Shown here piece by piece: positions 44,958 to 55,573 of a DNA stretch of 64,000 bases. Under the pieces are notes generated by a model, which saw nothing but the letters and a program-made list of their open reading frames with translations, was not told where the DNA came from and did not search any database. Every line of letters starts with the position of its first letter. Position 1 is the first letter of the stretch. Position numbers and translations under genes: made by a program. The stretch lies in assembly GCA_020747015.1 (NCBI GenBank), contig JAGTJM010000027.1:395698-459697 (forward strand), read 5' to 3'. The DNA is from Pyrenochaeta sp. MPI-SDFR-AT-0127. Lineage: Eukaryota; Ascomycota; Dothideomycetes; Pleosporales; Cucurbitariaceae.

Positions 44958-47432
44958 TTAAATAAGTTTTAGTGGTTTGGCATGAATGAAGACTCTAGTA
45001 TTATCAAGATAAATGAAGTGATAAACTGCTACTGCCGGAAGAGCGTTGGCTTCGGCTCGTCTCTGCATCTGATGCAACTGAGCGCCAATGGAGACCGTTT
45101 AATGCTTGACAGTCCGGGACTGTTGGCTGCTCTATCAATCTCTCCTCGTAGTCTTACATTACTTTCTGAGAGCTAGTCTGCTGAGCGCTTCCGCTTCCGC
45201 TTCCGGTTAGCTACCTGCTGGCGGGGAAGTTAAGTCCGTGGACGCTTTTTGATCGTCCTTTCAATATATTCTCCTACTATAACCTCAGCTTCTTGAGATA
45301 AGCCGTGTCTCGCTAAATACTCTCCCTGTTCCCGCATCGACATAATTATAATTATCGCAAATGGGATCTGTCGTGATATTAGTGGCCAACTTTTTTTAGG
45401 AAATAACCCTCGACTAAATCTTTCTTATCTGTCGCCACGCCTGCTCTCGTAAGATAGAATCGCTTATAGATATGCGTTGTCCTACTCACAAATGTGCCGT
45501 CACACGTGTGGAATAATTTCTAATAACTTTACTATAGGGTGCAATTCTTGCTATGTCGACCAGCCGTACTCAACAGACTAACGGCCTAGATCGTTACCAG
45601 TTTCTCCTTATCTCATCACAACATCAACGAATTCATCCCCGTCGCCGGCCGACATCATGGATATTAATATGAACAAATATGATGAAGTTAATAAATCTTG
45701 CAGCAGCTGAACTTTGGCTTACTACTCTCAAAGCTCCACCGTAAGACCCAGCTGTAAGAGAAATCACTTGGTCGCGCTGCAGTTACCTCTGCCTACGTCA
45801 CGAACTTGAGCAAGTTGCATGAAATTTCATCGGCGATCGTAGGTCATTTAGTATCGCATCCTCGCTGATTACCTTGCGTCGAACGTTAACTAACATAGCC
45901 AACAGAAACAGCTTTCGTATTCGTATCTGCCTGACTGGATGAGAAATAACCTGACCCAGTCTAAAATCTATTGTTGGCCGTGTGCGCTGGTTCCCCTTAC
46001 ATAGCCAATTGCAAGTTTAGCCTTCTTTGAAATCTCGGAAGTGTTTATCAAGCAACCTTAAGCTAAATCTCGACTTCTAGCGTAGCCAGGATTATTCGAG
46101 GAGCTTCAGAAAAAGACTCGCGATTAAGCCCAGCCTGACTTCTCACCAGTCCATGCGATTGGCCCTCGCATGAACTACTAGCTCGAGGATGTCCCCGCAG
46201 ATTTGTTGATGGGAAGTGTCAGAACGCAGTCCTCGAGCTCTTATGTTCGGACTGTATCGAAGTCTACTTTATCACGCATCCCTTATTTCTTGTGTCCAAT
46301 CCCGAACCAAGGCTTCTCACTGGAGCCTACTCCACGAATTTGTGCTAGCTAACGAGGGTAACGCCAACTCAGGCGGCTTGGCCAGTTGTCTTGAAGGACT
46401 TAATCCGATAGTGTACTCTAGAACCTTCTGCGTATTACCAGTCTAATGGCGTCACGATAGAGCTTCGGAGGATACCTCCACTAGGTTCCTATCATCAATC
46501 TCCTTCATCATGTCACCTCGCTAATAAGCATAATAGTCGCAACTCCTATCACAGTTTAGGCAGGTACTATAGATCCTGAAATCTTCTAAAAATAATTGCA
46601 ATATAGTATATTCGGCAAATTATTCGCACTCAATCAACGTAGAATGCCTATTATTCAATTATTCGTGCTATATAATTAAGTAGCGTTATAGGAACCTTTC
46701 TATGTGTATAGTCTCCCTACGAACTCGTGCAGTCATGGCTGAAATGTGGAAAACGCGCCACCGATGGCTGAAGTTCCTCGCAGACCAAAAACGGCTTTGC
46801 TGTCAAGACTTTGTGCTCCTACATGTGGAATGAAAGTATACACGAGCTTAGAGGCGTACATTTGGGTCACTTGGTGCCAGAATTTAGGCCACATGTTAAG
46901 AATTGGCCACTAAACAGGGAAGTGGTCCGCTTAGGCTCGCTCAGGCTGCTAATACTTGCTTAGTTCTGCGTAGCCGCGTACTCAGATTACTGAGTCACTA
47001 CTCAGGCTGGAGTCCTCTGCTCTCAGGTTCAAAAGCGGAAATGAGCTTTGGTGTGGTCATTCTCACCCGTAGAGCACATCGCTTGCTGGACATAATACTA
47101 CTTCAAAGCTTACTAAAAGCGACACAGAATACACCACGCGTTAGTGCGAGTCGACTAGTCCTGGGGAAACGTCCTGCGTCAGAGAGTGTAAATGCCTTAA
47201 AGAACGCAGAGATAAAAGGAGCTCGACGGTGGTCTAGTCAATTAGTAATATGTAAAAACGGGTGGTATATAAGTGGAAGTAATACCTATAAGCCCTTTAT
47301 TTCCCTCACGGAGCGAGCATACTTTAGTGATAGGCAGGATATCGGAGTTCGCATTTTGGCTACGGATTTAACATATTGCGCTTGTGAAGTAATAGTGTTA
47401 GCAAATTGAATGAGTATATAATTTCGAACGTA
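44958..47432. other. AT-richer DNA without supported genes
   Basis: Contains a short CTTCCG hexamer repeat at about 45,187-45,207 and a 168-codon plus frame at 46903-47409 with no domain. Much of 45.2-46.8 kb is TpA-rich and probably old repeat. Confidence 0.35.
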
Positions 47433-47818
47433 AAGCGGAAGCCGGCGACGACTCAGCCACGCAGGATCTGATGCCAGAAGGCAAAGTAGCCGCACCAACC
47501 GTGATCCCTCGGCCACCTCGTCGTTCCGCGCAAAGCATCCCAAGCGGCCTTCTTTTTCCGGTCTAGGAATCCCGGAAAATGGATCGGGCTCGCAGGTGGG
47601 CATCGCTGCGATCCCGATCATGACACACGACGCGAAAGAAGGAAGCGGCGTAGAGGACTATGACTATGCGCGCACGAAGCCCACGCCCCAAGCGCAAAAA
47701 GCGTCACGTGCTGCAACGGAACTGTACACTGTCTCGTACCTCATCTTCTTCGCCATCTGGGGTACCCTCGCGCGGCTGGGCCTGCAAACACTAACCTTCT
47801 ACCCAGGGCGCCCGTCGC
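47433..47818 (+). pseudogene. Fluoride exporter (FEX/CrcB-type) 5' fragment
   Basis: FEX proteins are eukaryotic two-domain fluoride channels of the plasma membrane. A plus frame carries a disordered, Ser/Arg-rich lead and then ELYTVSYLIFFAIWGTLARL followed by GLQTLTFYPG, the start of the first CrcB domain (first membrane helix and the GTLARLG signature). After YPG the match stops abruptly at about 47,815. The expected second helix and everything downstream are missing, and the sequence runs into a different pseudogene. The 5' side also begins abruptly near 47,430 against AT-rich DNA. This looks like a captured gene piece, about 125 codons of a protein usually over 350 residues. Confidence 0.6.
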
Positions 47819-47887
47819 ATCACGATCTTTCCTCATCTAGTATCTTCCATGCGCGATTTATTTGCCAGCGCAACCATCACTGCGACC

Positions 47888-48511
47888 ATGCCAATCCAGG
47901 TGATTCAAAAATTTCTGAAAAGCCTCGAGGTATAGTTTGAGGGCATTGTGCTGAGTACTCATGTGCCCGAATACAAGCATTAGGGTTTCACTATCTACCG
48001 AACCTTTTACAGATCCGGTTCCGACCAGCCATGGGAGAGTCTAATACTAAAGATTACCACTAGTGCAGAGAGTGGTCTGAACATGTTGAATGAAGCAGAG
48101 GATGACCCTCTCACTACTACGAAGGTGTTCACACTTTTCGAACTCGACGCCCGCTCAGATCCCACGACTTTGGAGGGTTTGATTTTGGAACTGGTTCGGG
48201 AACTCTGCAACGAAGGAACTGGAGGCCAACCGATGAACACCACTGGCATTACTTGGCGAGTTTTCATCCTTGCAGATGCCAAGGTGCTAGCGGATCCTGA
48301 TGTGATCAAGTGTGTAGCAGCAGATTATAACGCCGCTGAATGGGTGCCCCGTAGTTGGAGAGCTGGACCAGAGACTTTCTTTGGATAGATGAGAATGTCG
48401 TCAGATTGCATCCTGGAACTTTGGACTGAGTTAAGCGAAACTGCCCATGGGGAGATTGTCCATCGTACAGTGGGTGGTCCTGGCGCATTCTGGGACCCAA
48501 ATGCGTTATGA
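47888..48511 (+). pseudogene. Paralogue of the 50.5-kb gene, broken by three TAG stops
   Basis: From ATG 47888 to TGA 48509-48511 the frame is continuous for 208 codons, almost the same length as the intact relative at 50537-51151 (205). Matching blocks: GFTIYRTFYRSGSDQPW against GYTIYRTAYGPSTDQRW, LFELDARSDPTTLEGL against LFGLDARSDPALEGL, VFILADAKVLADPD against VFLLADEEVLSDAD, and AAGPETFFG-type end against GGQSYFGW. TAG interrupts at 47933, 47981 and 48386. The last two sit exactly where the intact copy has Trp (NWGYTIYRT and FGWM), so each is a TGG-to-TAG change, i.e. C-to-T at a CpA on the other strand. No frameshifts. Non-functional. Confidence 0.82.
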
Positions 48512-49508
48512 AATACTTCATCTGCAAATTATGTGAAAGCGCTGGTTCAAGAATAAATTCCCAGGACAGATTTGGAGAGCACAAAACTGGACAGAAATCT
48601 GCTATCCACCCTGGCCAAAAGTCCTCGATCGTCGTCTGGTCTATGGGATGATTGGTGTTGCAAACTGCATGCCAACATCATCTTCAACCGACGTGAGCCG
48701 ATGATTAACATTTGCGGTTCCTTAAAGTTTAAGTAACGAGGTGCACTAATCTTTAATTTGATTATGCTATGATGCTCTGTGCGTCCACTCGCAAACCGCT
48801 GTTCTTTAAAGGTTGAAAATGGTCCTCACTGATAGGGTCGCTTTCCGGCGATATCTGTGGCCAATTTACTTATATTAGTATCTACTCAGAGACATAAGGA
48901 ACCTTCTACAAATAAATGATTGAGACCACTTACAAAGGTTTTTAAACAGTGAATTACGGCAGCCAAAGCCACGAAATCTTCCGTGTTTGACTCGCTTCCA
49001 AGATATTCCATAGCGCATGCAAATACAGTTTTTAATTCGGGATCCTAATAAATTGACTTCTATTACCATATATTCAATAGAATAAGTGCAATTATTTTGT
49101 GCTTTGTAGCGAACGCTTTCAAGCGCTACATATAATTTTCCAGCCAGGTCGCAATATAGGGTTCTAGGCGGCAATGCGGCGATAGTTAATACTTTTATCC
49201 TTTACCAAGTATTTACTAACAGCTCCCGCGCGCAACGACTTACATCAGGAATAATTATTACGGCGTAGGACCTTGGCGACGAAGAAATATTAGGCTTCTG
49301 CCACATAGTAATAGCTATAGCCTGTTATAGAGCTAGAAATATTATATTTTTTACGGAGCCGTAGCTATACTTCTTCCTATGAAATAGTTAGTACAACAGT
49401 ATCAGCCATTAACACGTTTATCGCCATACAAGTGTTCAGACGACAATTACACATAAGAAGTTAGGTTCCATTCAGGAAACTCGCTATGCTCAAGTACACT
49501 ATTATATC
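48512..49508. other. No supported gene
   Basis: A 99-codon minus frame at 49174-48875 (ALESVRYKAQNNCTYSIEYM) has a plausible sequence but no family. 49.2-49.5 kb is TpA-rich. Confidence 0.3.
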
Positions 49509-50263
49509 CTAAACACTAACACAAAAGTACGTATCCGCCCACATAGTTCTACAGTCCGCGCCAACAGCCGGGTTCCATTTAACGAATCAGCAAGTGTAAT
49601 CTTGTTAAGGCTAGTAAGTTAGCTGCAGATCACGCCCTTAGCTGCGAAGTGAAACTTTTTACAGTTCGTGAACACGCCCGGCTGCGTAGGCTGCGGAGTC
49701 TGGACACCATTGCCTGCAGTCGTGGTCGTCGTTGGCTTTGGCGTAGGAACCGCAGTAGTAATTTCTCCTCCTATTACACCGACACAGACGATAACCTCTG
49801 CTTGCATGCCAGAGCAATCGTCACCAACAGTAGGGTTCCACCGCACAAAGTCGGCGCGCGTGATCTTTTGGAAGCTAGTGACTTGGGTACAGACAACGCC
49901 CTTGGCAATGTAGTGGAACTTGTTACAGTTGGAGATAATACCAGGCTGGGTAGGAAGGGGCGTAGAAACGCCGTTGCCAGTTGGAGTAGGCTTAGTAGTA
50001 GTGGGGACTTTGGTAGGCGTTCCAGGGATTCCAACGCAGTAGTATGTCTCTGCCCATATGCCAACTATCGAGGCATACCTGATGTCAATACGCGCCTCAA
50101 AAACGTTGTAAACAATATAGGCGCTCAGTGGAATCACGGAGAGGCAATGTGGAACGCTGATCCGGCATTGACCAGCAGGCCAACTACTATTGGCGATTTC
50201 TGGAGCGAATGGGTGCAAGATTATTATCCCTAGCTCATTCTGCACACCACAACCTGGGCTCAA
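49509..50263 (-). pseudogene. LysM-domain protein with a broken last LysM
   Basis: LysM modules bind chitin and related glycans. Secreted multi-LysM proteins of fungi often shield or sequester chitin. The frame from 50263 shows the tail of a first LysM (GIWAETYYCVG, residues 69-78), a Thr/Pro linker, a complete second LysM (about 112-163: NCNKFHYIAKG ... ITRADFVRWNPTVG ... CVGV), another Thr/Pro linker and the start of a third (NCKKFHFAAKGVICS). There TAA 49621-49619 stands where the second LysM has CAA (one C-to-T at CpA). Beyond it the homology continues (KITLAD, then after a one-base deletion VKWNPAVGADC) to TAG at 49511-49509. The 5' part before about residue 55 does not align well and no signal peptide was placed. 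A protein ending after two LysMs might still be made. Confidence 0.7.
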
Positions 50264-50536
50264 ACTACGATCACGACGATACGAGGAAATTGGGCTCCGA
50301 GGACTGGCGATGATGCTAGGGCCGTGCTAGAGATTCTGGCCAGCCTGGAGTCACAACTCGTAGGCTTGGCTATCAATACTTCAAGGATGAACTGATTGTT
50401 CATCAATACATCAGGGCTGTGTTGCCTGGGAAACATGAAGCTTTGGAGAATCAAACAACAATATGCTGGAAGACTCCCATTAATCTCGAATCTTTCAGAC
50501 ATTTATTCACATCTCTTTTGATAACAAGCTACCAAA

Positions 50537-51151
50537 TCAATATGCCACGCCCCCCCAAGTCTTCAGGTGATTCCCCCCAATCGCTCGAGGAGCAATTCTC
50601 TGCAGATCATTATACTCCAGTTCCTTCCACAGTTCCACTATCTCTGCGGCTTTCATTGGCATCCAACCGAAATAGCTTTGTCCACCTAGCCACGTATTCC
50701 TTGGAACGTAGTCCCCGGCTTCATAGTCTGCTTGGACGCACTTGATAAAGACGGCGTCGGCATCCGAGAGGACCTCCTCGTCCGCCAAAAGGAAAACGCG
50801 ATGGGATCGGAAATCTGCATTTATCGGAACACCTCCGTCGCCGTTCCTGTATAGCAGTCGAAGCTGCTCCATGCTCAGGCCTTCCAGCGCAGGGTCTGAG
50901 CGCGCATCGAGACCGAATAGAGACCAAACCTGTTGAATTGCGGGGTCATCTGCAATGGTTTGACACACTCTCAAAGTCGCAGCGTATGCCTGGGTTTGAA
51001 TTTTTTCAAGGAGTTGCTGCCATCGCTGATCAGTCGATGGCCCATAGGCCGTGCGGTAAATGGTGTAGCCCCAGTTCCGAAAGTCATCCACGATTGCTAC
51101 GGTTTCTGAGAGACAGCGGAGCCGTTCGTGCCAATCAGCGGCATCCACCAT
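50537..51151 (-). CDS. Conserved fungal hypothetical protein (YTIYRT / ARSDP family), intact
   Basis: Single-exon 204-residue protein, soluble, no signal peptide or membrane helix. Landmarks: W28-G-Y-T-I-Y-R-T, SLFGLDARSDPALEGL, a VFLLADEEVL block, KCVQADYEAGDYVPRN, GGQSYFGWM and a C-terminal APRAIGGNHLKTWGG. I recall proteins of this layout as an expanded, uncharacterised family in dothideomycete-like fungi, and no enzymatic motif is evident. It lies tail-to-tail with its damaged paralogue (47888-48511), with the LysM gene between them. The start is the first in-frame ATG with MVDAADW, and length agrees with the paralogue. Confidence 0.85.
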   Translation of the reverse strand: MVDAADWHERLRCLSETVAIVDDFRNWGYTIYRTAYGPSTDQRWQQLLEKIQTQAYAATLRVCQTIADDPAIQQVWSLFGLDARSDPALEGLSMEQLRLLYRNGDGGVPINADFRSHRVFLLADEEVLSDADAVFIKCVQADYEAGDYVPRNTWLGGQSYFGWMPMKAAEIVELWKELEYNDLQRIAPRAIGGNHLKTWGGVAY

Positions 51152-52089
51152 GATTGGTGCAATAAGAACCAGTTCGACTTCAGGGCTGCCGGTATCGTAG
51201 GATGCGATTGTTTGAGATTGATCGATTGCGCTCGTCTTCCAGGTTGGTCAGTGTATTACTTCGTTGGTTTCGTTGGGAAAAAATCGCGTTAACAAGCAAT
51301 TGAAAGTAAGCAGTTGACAGTGCAACATCACACGCAGGCCTAGGCAGTCCCCACACATTGTCTCATGATGTTGTCCCCACCCCGACTTGGCTCCTCATAC
51401 ATTGGCCTACTCAGCGGTGACAACAATACCTCTCGCCAGAGCTTCCAACACCTTCTCGCCACATCTCTCACTGACAATGACCTAGACCGCACTTGGATTA
51501 TTGCCTATGTCGTTGGAATCGAGCGCAGCTTCCACTTGAACTTTGCTGAGCTCGCTAAGACACAATGCACGCAAAGACTCGCATCAAGGTAATCGCAACG
51601 AACCGAGCTCCGGCCACAACAGGAGCTCATCCACCGAGTCATGGTGCATAATATTAATTGATCTTTATTGTACTTATGTACAAAATTCAAGAATAGTAAC
51701 AGAGTTTCGAGACATCTTAGAAATCGATTTTTGAGTTTAGATCTTTTGTCAAGATCAATTTCTGCGTTTCGAGACATTTTCAAGGTCTAGGATTAGAAGA
51801 TAGAATACTTTACTACAAATAGTTAGTATATGAGACCATTATGGAAAATAAAAGCTATGTATTAAGCCGTTAGTACCGTAAAAATGGCACAAGAATTTTT
51901 ACAAAACAAAAACGAAGCTTTCTCAGTGGTGAACATCTGCACTGTTCGCCAAACGTGGGGTGACGATTTCTAGACGCAGCTCAAGGACAGCGGCATCTAC
52001 TAACCACCTACGTCCGCTGTCAACTTCGCGTCGTCGCTCTGCTAAGTAACTCGCTAGTGTTCACTTGAAGCTTTTGCTCGCAGTGTTCA
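51152..52089. other. Intergenic; one small doubtful frame
   Basis: Divergent from the 50.5-kb gene is a 75-codon plus frame (51368-51592) with SLTDNDLDRTWIIAYVVGIE. It is plausible in sequence but unsupported. 51.6-51.95 kb is AT-rich. Confidence 0.3.
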
Positions 52090-53231
52090 GTGCTCCATCC
52101 AAAGGCTCCAGCCAAAGCTCATCGTTTCGTCCAGAATGACGATCCCACAGCCGTCAGGAAGCTCATCAACACTGAGGCTATATTGACTCCAATTCAGGGC
52201 TCCGGCGGCGAACGCGATCGAACGGGAACACAAGACGTCGACAACAGCGACAGCGAAGGGCTCGACAGACAGACCGAAGACCTGTCACAAAGCGTATCAG
52301 GAGATAACGTCGCTCCAAAAGAAATCGTACAAGAGGAGGAATTGTCTGAAAAAGACACTTATCAAAGTCTCCACAGTAATGCTCGTCTACGCAAGAGGCA
52401 AAGGCTCACACCATCGTCAGCCTCATCTTCTCCAGAGCATGCGAGGGACTCGAAACCACTAGCACTAATCATCCAAGTAACTCTCTTCTAATATTGCACA
52501 ACAGCACTATTCAGTCTCCATTGCCCCCTGCTACGCCCTTGCCGTTGCGTTACGGTAGTAACGCGTTTCAGGCAGATTTTGATCGTCATCGTTCGAAGAG
52601 CTGACTTCACTCATCCGCCAGACGCCTCGCATATTTCAATCTCCCCATCGTCTGCCACTAGCGATCTTGAGAGAGTATTCGTGGGATGCAATATCTCTAT
52701 CCTGTTAAAAAGTACAGCCCCTTCCGCATTTTGCTGAAAGATCTCTGGAGCTCCTTTGAGCGGGCGAGGACAGATTTTGATGAAGCCCAAACAGCCTTGA
52801 ACTAGGCAAGGCAGCATTTGAATGGCCTAAAGGCACAGGCAAGACGTGCACCTTCCCGAAAATTGATCCGGGCAACGAAGCTGTCAGTGTAGACACCAGA
52901 ATTCAGGTCGAGGCCGAGGTTGCGCATGTGAGGAAGCAGATTTAAGCTGTCGACAATATTATCGGTCAAACCAGGGAGAGCCGAGCTTGATACAGTCTTT
53001 GATGTTGAGCAAGCTAACACACCGAGACTGCGGACAAACCATGAGCAATTGAAGCACATACAGACCCAACCCAAATATAGCAAGGGTAAAGTTAGAGATG
53101 CTGATAGCAGGTCATCACTTACACAGAAAGTTCTGGGTGAGCTGCGACAAGAATATAGTTCAATGCTGGGTATGATGAATAGTGGGAGTCCAAGTAATTC
53201 ATGTTCGAAAACGAGGACCCTGAGAAGGTGA
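52090..53231 (+). pseudogene. Decayed gene for a charged, coiled-coil-like protein
   Basis: The first segment (52090-52491, 133 codons) is Asp/Glu/Ser-rich and ends with an RLRKRQRLTPSSASSSPEH-type basic/Ser tract. It may be followed by an intron starting GTAACTC at 52477. Downstream, one plus frame reads RILLKDLWSSFERARTDFDE, AQTALN-stop-ARQHLNGLKA, then RAELDTVFDVEQANTPRLRT and SSLTQKVLGELRQEYSSMLG with TGA/TAG interruptions. The heptad-like spacing suggests coiled coil. Stops are mostly TAG/TGA that one transition could create. No family recognised. It resembles in style, but not demonstrably in sequence, the relic at 10 kb. Confidence 0.38.
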
Positions 53232-54682
53232 GGCGAAAATCTCAAACACAGAATATGTAGTCCCAATAGTGGTTTGCGAGTTATAATCTTTCCCTATTTG
53301 AAGCCAGCCAGTACAAGTTTAAGCCACACGACGATGGGTCACAAACTTGCGGCAATATTGTGCGAGTATTCACAAATGCATACAAAGATGTTAGCCGTCA
53401 ACGGACTGGACTTCGACAACGCACGTATTTACACCTCATCCTTACTAAGCATCTGAAGGACTGTGTATTGTTCTCTGTCGCTGAAACTCCGTGGATTATT
53501 CTCTCGCCGTCTTTCCCATAATCATGAAGTCGTGGCCAGTCAACACAGATCGCATGCAACATAACTACGCGTGCGACAAAACAATTGAGATTCTATTCAA
53601 TATAAGATGCTGAACATGGATTCCTCGCGCTCGACCGCAAGCGCCGAGTGCAGATGATCGAACACATATAATGCCGTACAACCAACCTAGGCGTCTTACA
53701 ATTCCATCACACACCTGCTAGTTGAAACTCTTGTCACTCAGTCTACCAATAGCTTGACCGCGTACTTGCGAGTCCTCGAAGATGGACATGAATTCGTTGC
53801 CAGTACATAGACTTGCTCATCTTTGTCCACCCGTAAGGTATCGCTACCCTACTTCGCGACTAGACATGCTACCAATACTAGCCCTATCAATTTACCCATC
53901 AATCTATATGGATATTAGGATTCTAATTTAGATTAAAACGTCATTCTCTTTATAATCACCGTTAAGGCAATGCAAGCCGCAATTGACGCCGTAAAAGACG
54001 ACGCAGACCTTTCTGTTGTAGTGGCCTGACAAGAGTAGCTTCACGAGAAGCAAGACAAGAGGAGCGAAACAGAGGAGGCTTAATGAATCTGGATGGCAGT
54101 TAATTGGTGTACTTGGGGCCTCCGTATAATCGCTCTATTTCTTTGTTCATTAATGCTATTTTCAGACGAGTGGGAGGCGTTGGCAGGCCGAGCACTAGGA
54201 ATCGATATCGCGACTCGCTGGAATTCCTGATATTGCTTACTCAAAAGAGTTATGATGCATTACGATAATTTTATGATGTTTGGCCAAAAACAGTATTAGC
54301 TCTACGGTACTCTTACTTGTAGATTCGGAGACTCGAAAGATGACCCTTACGTCCCTTTAATCGTTCTCTTAAGCGACACTTTTGAAGAATCAAAATAGTT
54401 ATCTCTTAAGCAGTCTCTCTACACTATGGATGTGCTACTTAAGCGCTAAGAATAACTAAATATATATTACCCTTGAATAAATCGCTTATTAAGAACGAGT
54501 GCGAATAAATTTAGGTTAAACATTTAAGCAACTCCTACATGTCAAATTCTATTACTATAGAATAGCATATTCTCTCAAAGTACCACAACTTCTCCAACGA
54601 AGCGCGGGTATACAGTACAGCACTCCTTCTTCATCCTATACGACGTAAAAAGTACATGACAATCAACTAGGAGACATTTTAG
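53232..54682. other. No supported gene; increasingly TpA-rich
   Basis: Probably includes the 5' part of the hAT relic below. 54.3-54.6 kb is strongly AT-rich. Confidence 0.35.
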
Positions 54683-55100
54683 GTGGAGCTAACGCTCAAC
54701 GCGGCGAGGGAGATATAGGTAAAGTACACGGACGTACAACTCCAGGATGTAGAAAATGAGGAGGGGGATGAATGAGAACACTCGGAGTTTGAGAAGCCAG
54801 TAGAGTAGCTCGATGTTACTGGTGGGGATGAAGAAGGGGATAATTTTAAGAGGTTTGTGATAATACCACTACATAAGATTGCCTGTACTCCTCTTGAATG
54901 GTGGTGTAAAGGAGAGTAGAGGCTAGAGTATCCTCGTCTTCATCGAATAGCAATAGACATTCCATCTATCTCGCCTATATTAGATGAGGAAGAGCGGGTA
55001 TTCTTAGGTGTTAGACAGACAATTATATGGGGCAATTAAGGCTCTAAGCCTTCATTGTGACGATGACAGAGCTTCTATGCAATTGGAAGAATGACCTTAA
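54683..55100 (+). mobile_element. hAT-type transposase relic, C-terminal dimerisation region
   Basis: One plus frame reads VELTLNAAREI-stop-VKYTDVQ, an acidic linker with TGA and TAG stops, then IPLHKIACTPLEWWCKGE-stop-RLEYPRLHRIAIDIPSISPI and EERVFLGVRQT. W-W...YP.L...A.DI.SI.P....ERVF is the conserved hAT dimerisation (Dimer_Tnp_hAT) signature. A shifted frame ends with TMTELLCNWKND, the usual tail of these fungal elements. The stops (TAG, TGA) are consistent with C-to-T mutation of CAG, TGG or CGA codons. The catalytic part upstream is unreadable and no terminal repeats were found. Confidence 0.66.
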
Positions 55101-55573
55101 TTGGGTGTTGTACGTATCACTTAAGGATAATAAGGGTGTTGACGTAATAAGAGCGAATGAGAATGGCGACTAGGATGGTGACGAGCTACACACATAGTGA
55201 AATAACCAGGTAGCGAAAATCACAAACTTGGTGTCGATCAATCTATTCATTATCAATCTTGGCAAATTAATCAATTCTCATGTTGATACACACCTTATAA
55301 ATCAATACAGTATTGACGAAAAGTCTGTTTGCGACTGCGCTCTGAGATGTATTCTCACAGAGTAAGGTACAAGGAAGACCAAAACAACATTACTATTACA
55401 CGTCACACAGAATAATCAAGCCTGAATAGGCCTAGTGGAAAGGTAGTAAAATATTGATGAGATTCCTTGCGTCTACGTGCTTTATTTAAATAACTTTGCA
55501 GAAGACCTCCTAACTAATCCGAGCTTGCCTACTTGCACAATCCATCAAGCTCAAAATTCTTCCAGTGTCTGTA
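55101..55573. other. Intergenic, no supported gene
   Basis: 3' flank of the N-acetyltransferase gene. Short frames only. Confidence 0.4.

Noticed and set aside
46903..47409. 168-codon plus frame as a gene
   Set aside because: No domain, no signal peptide, no splice signals, and its composition looks accidental.
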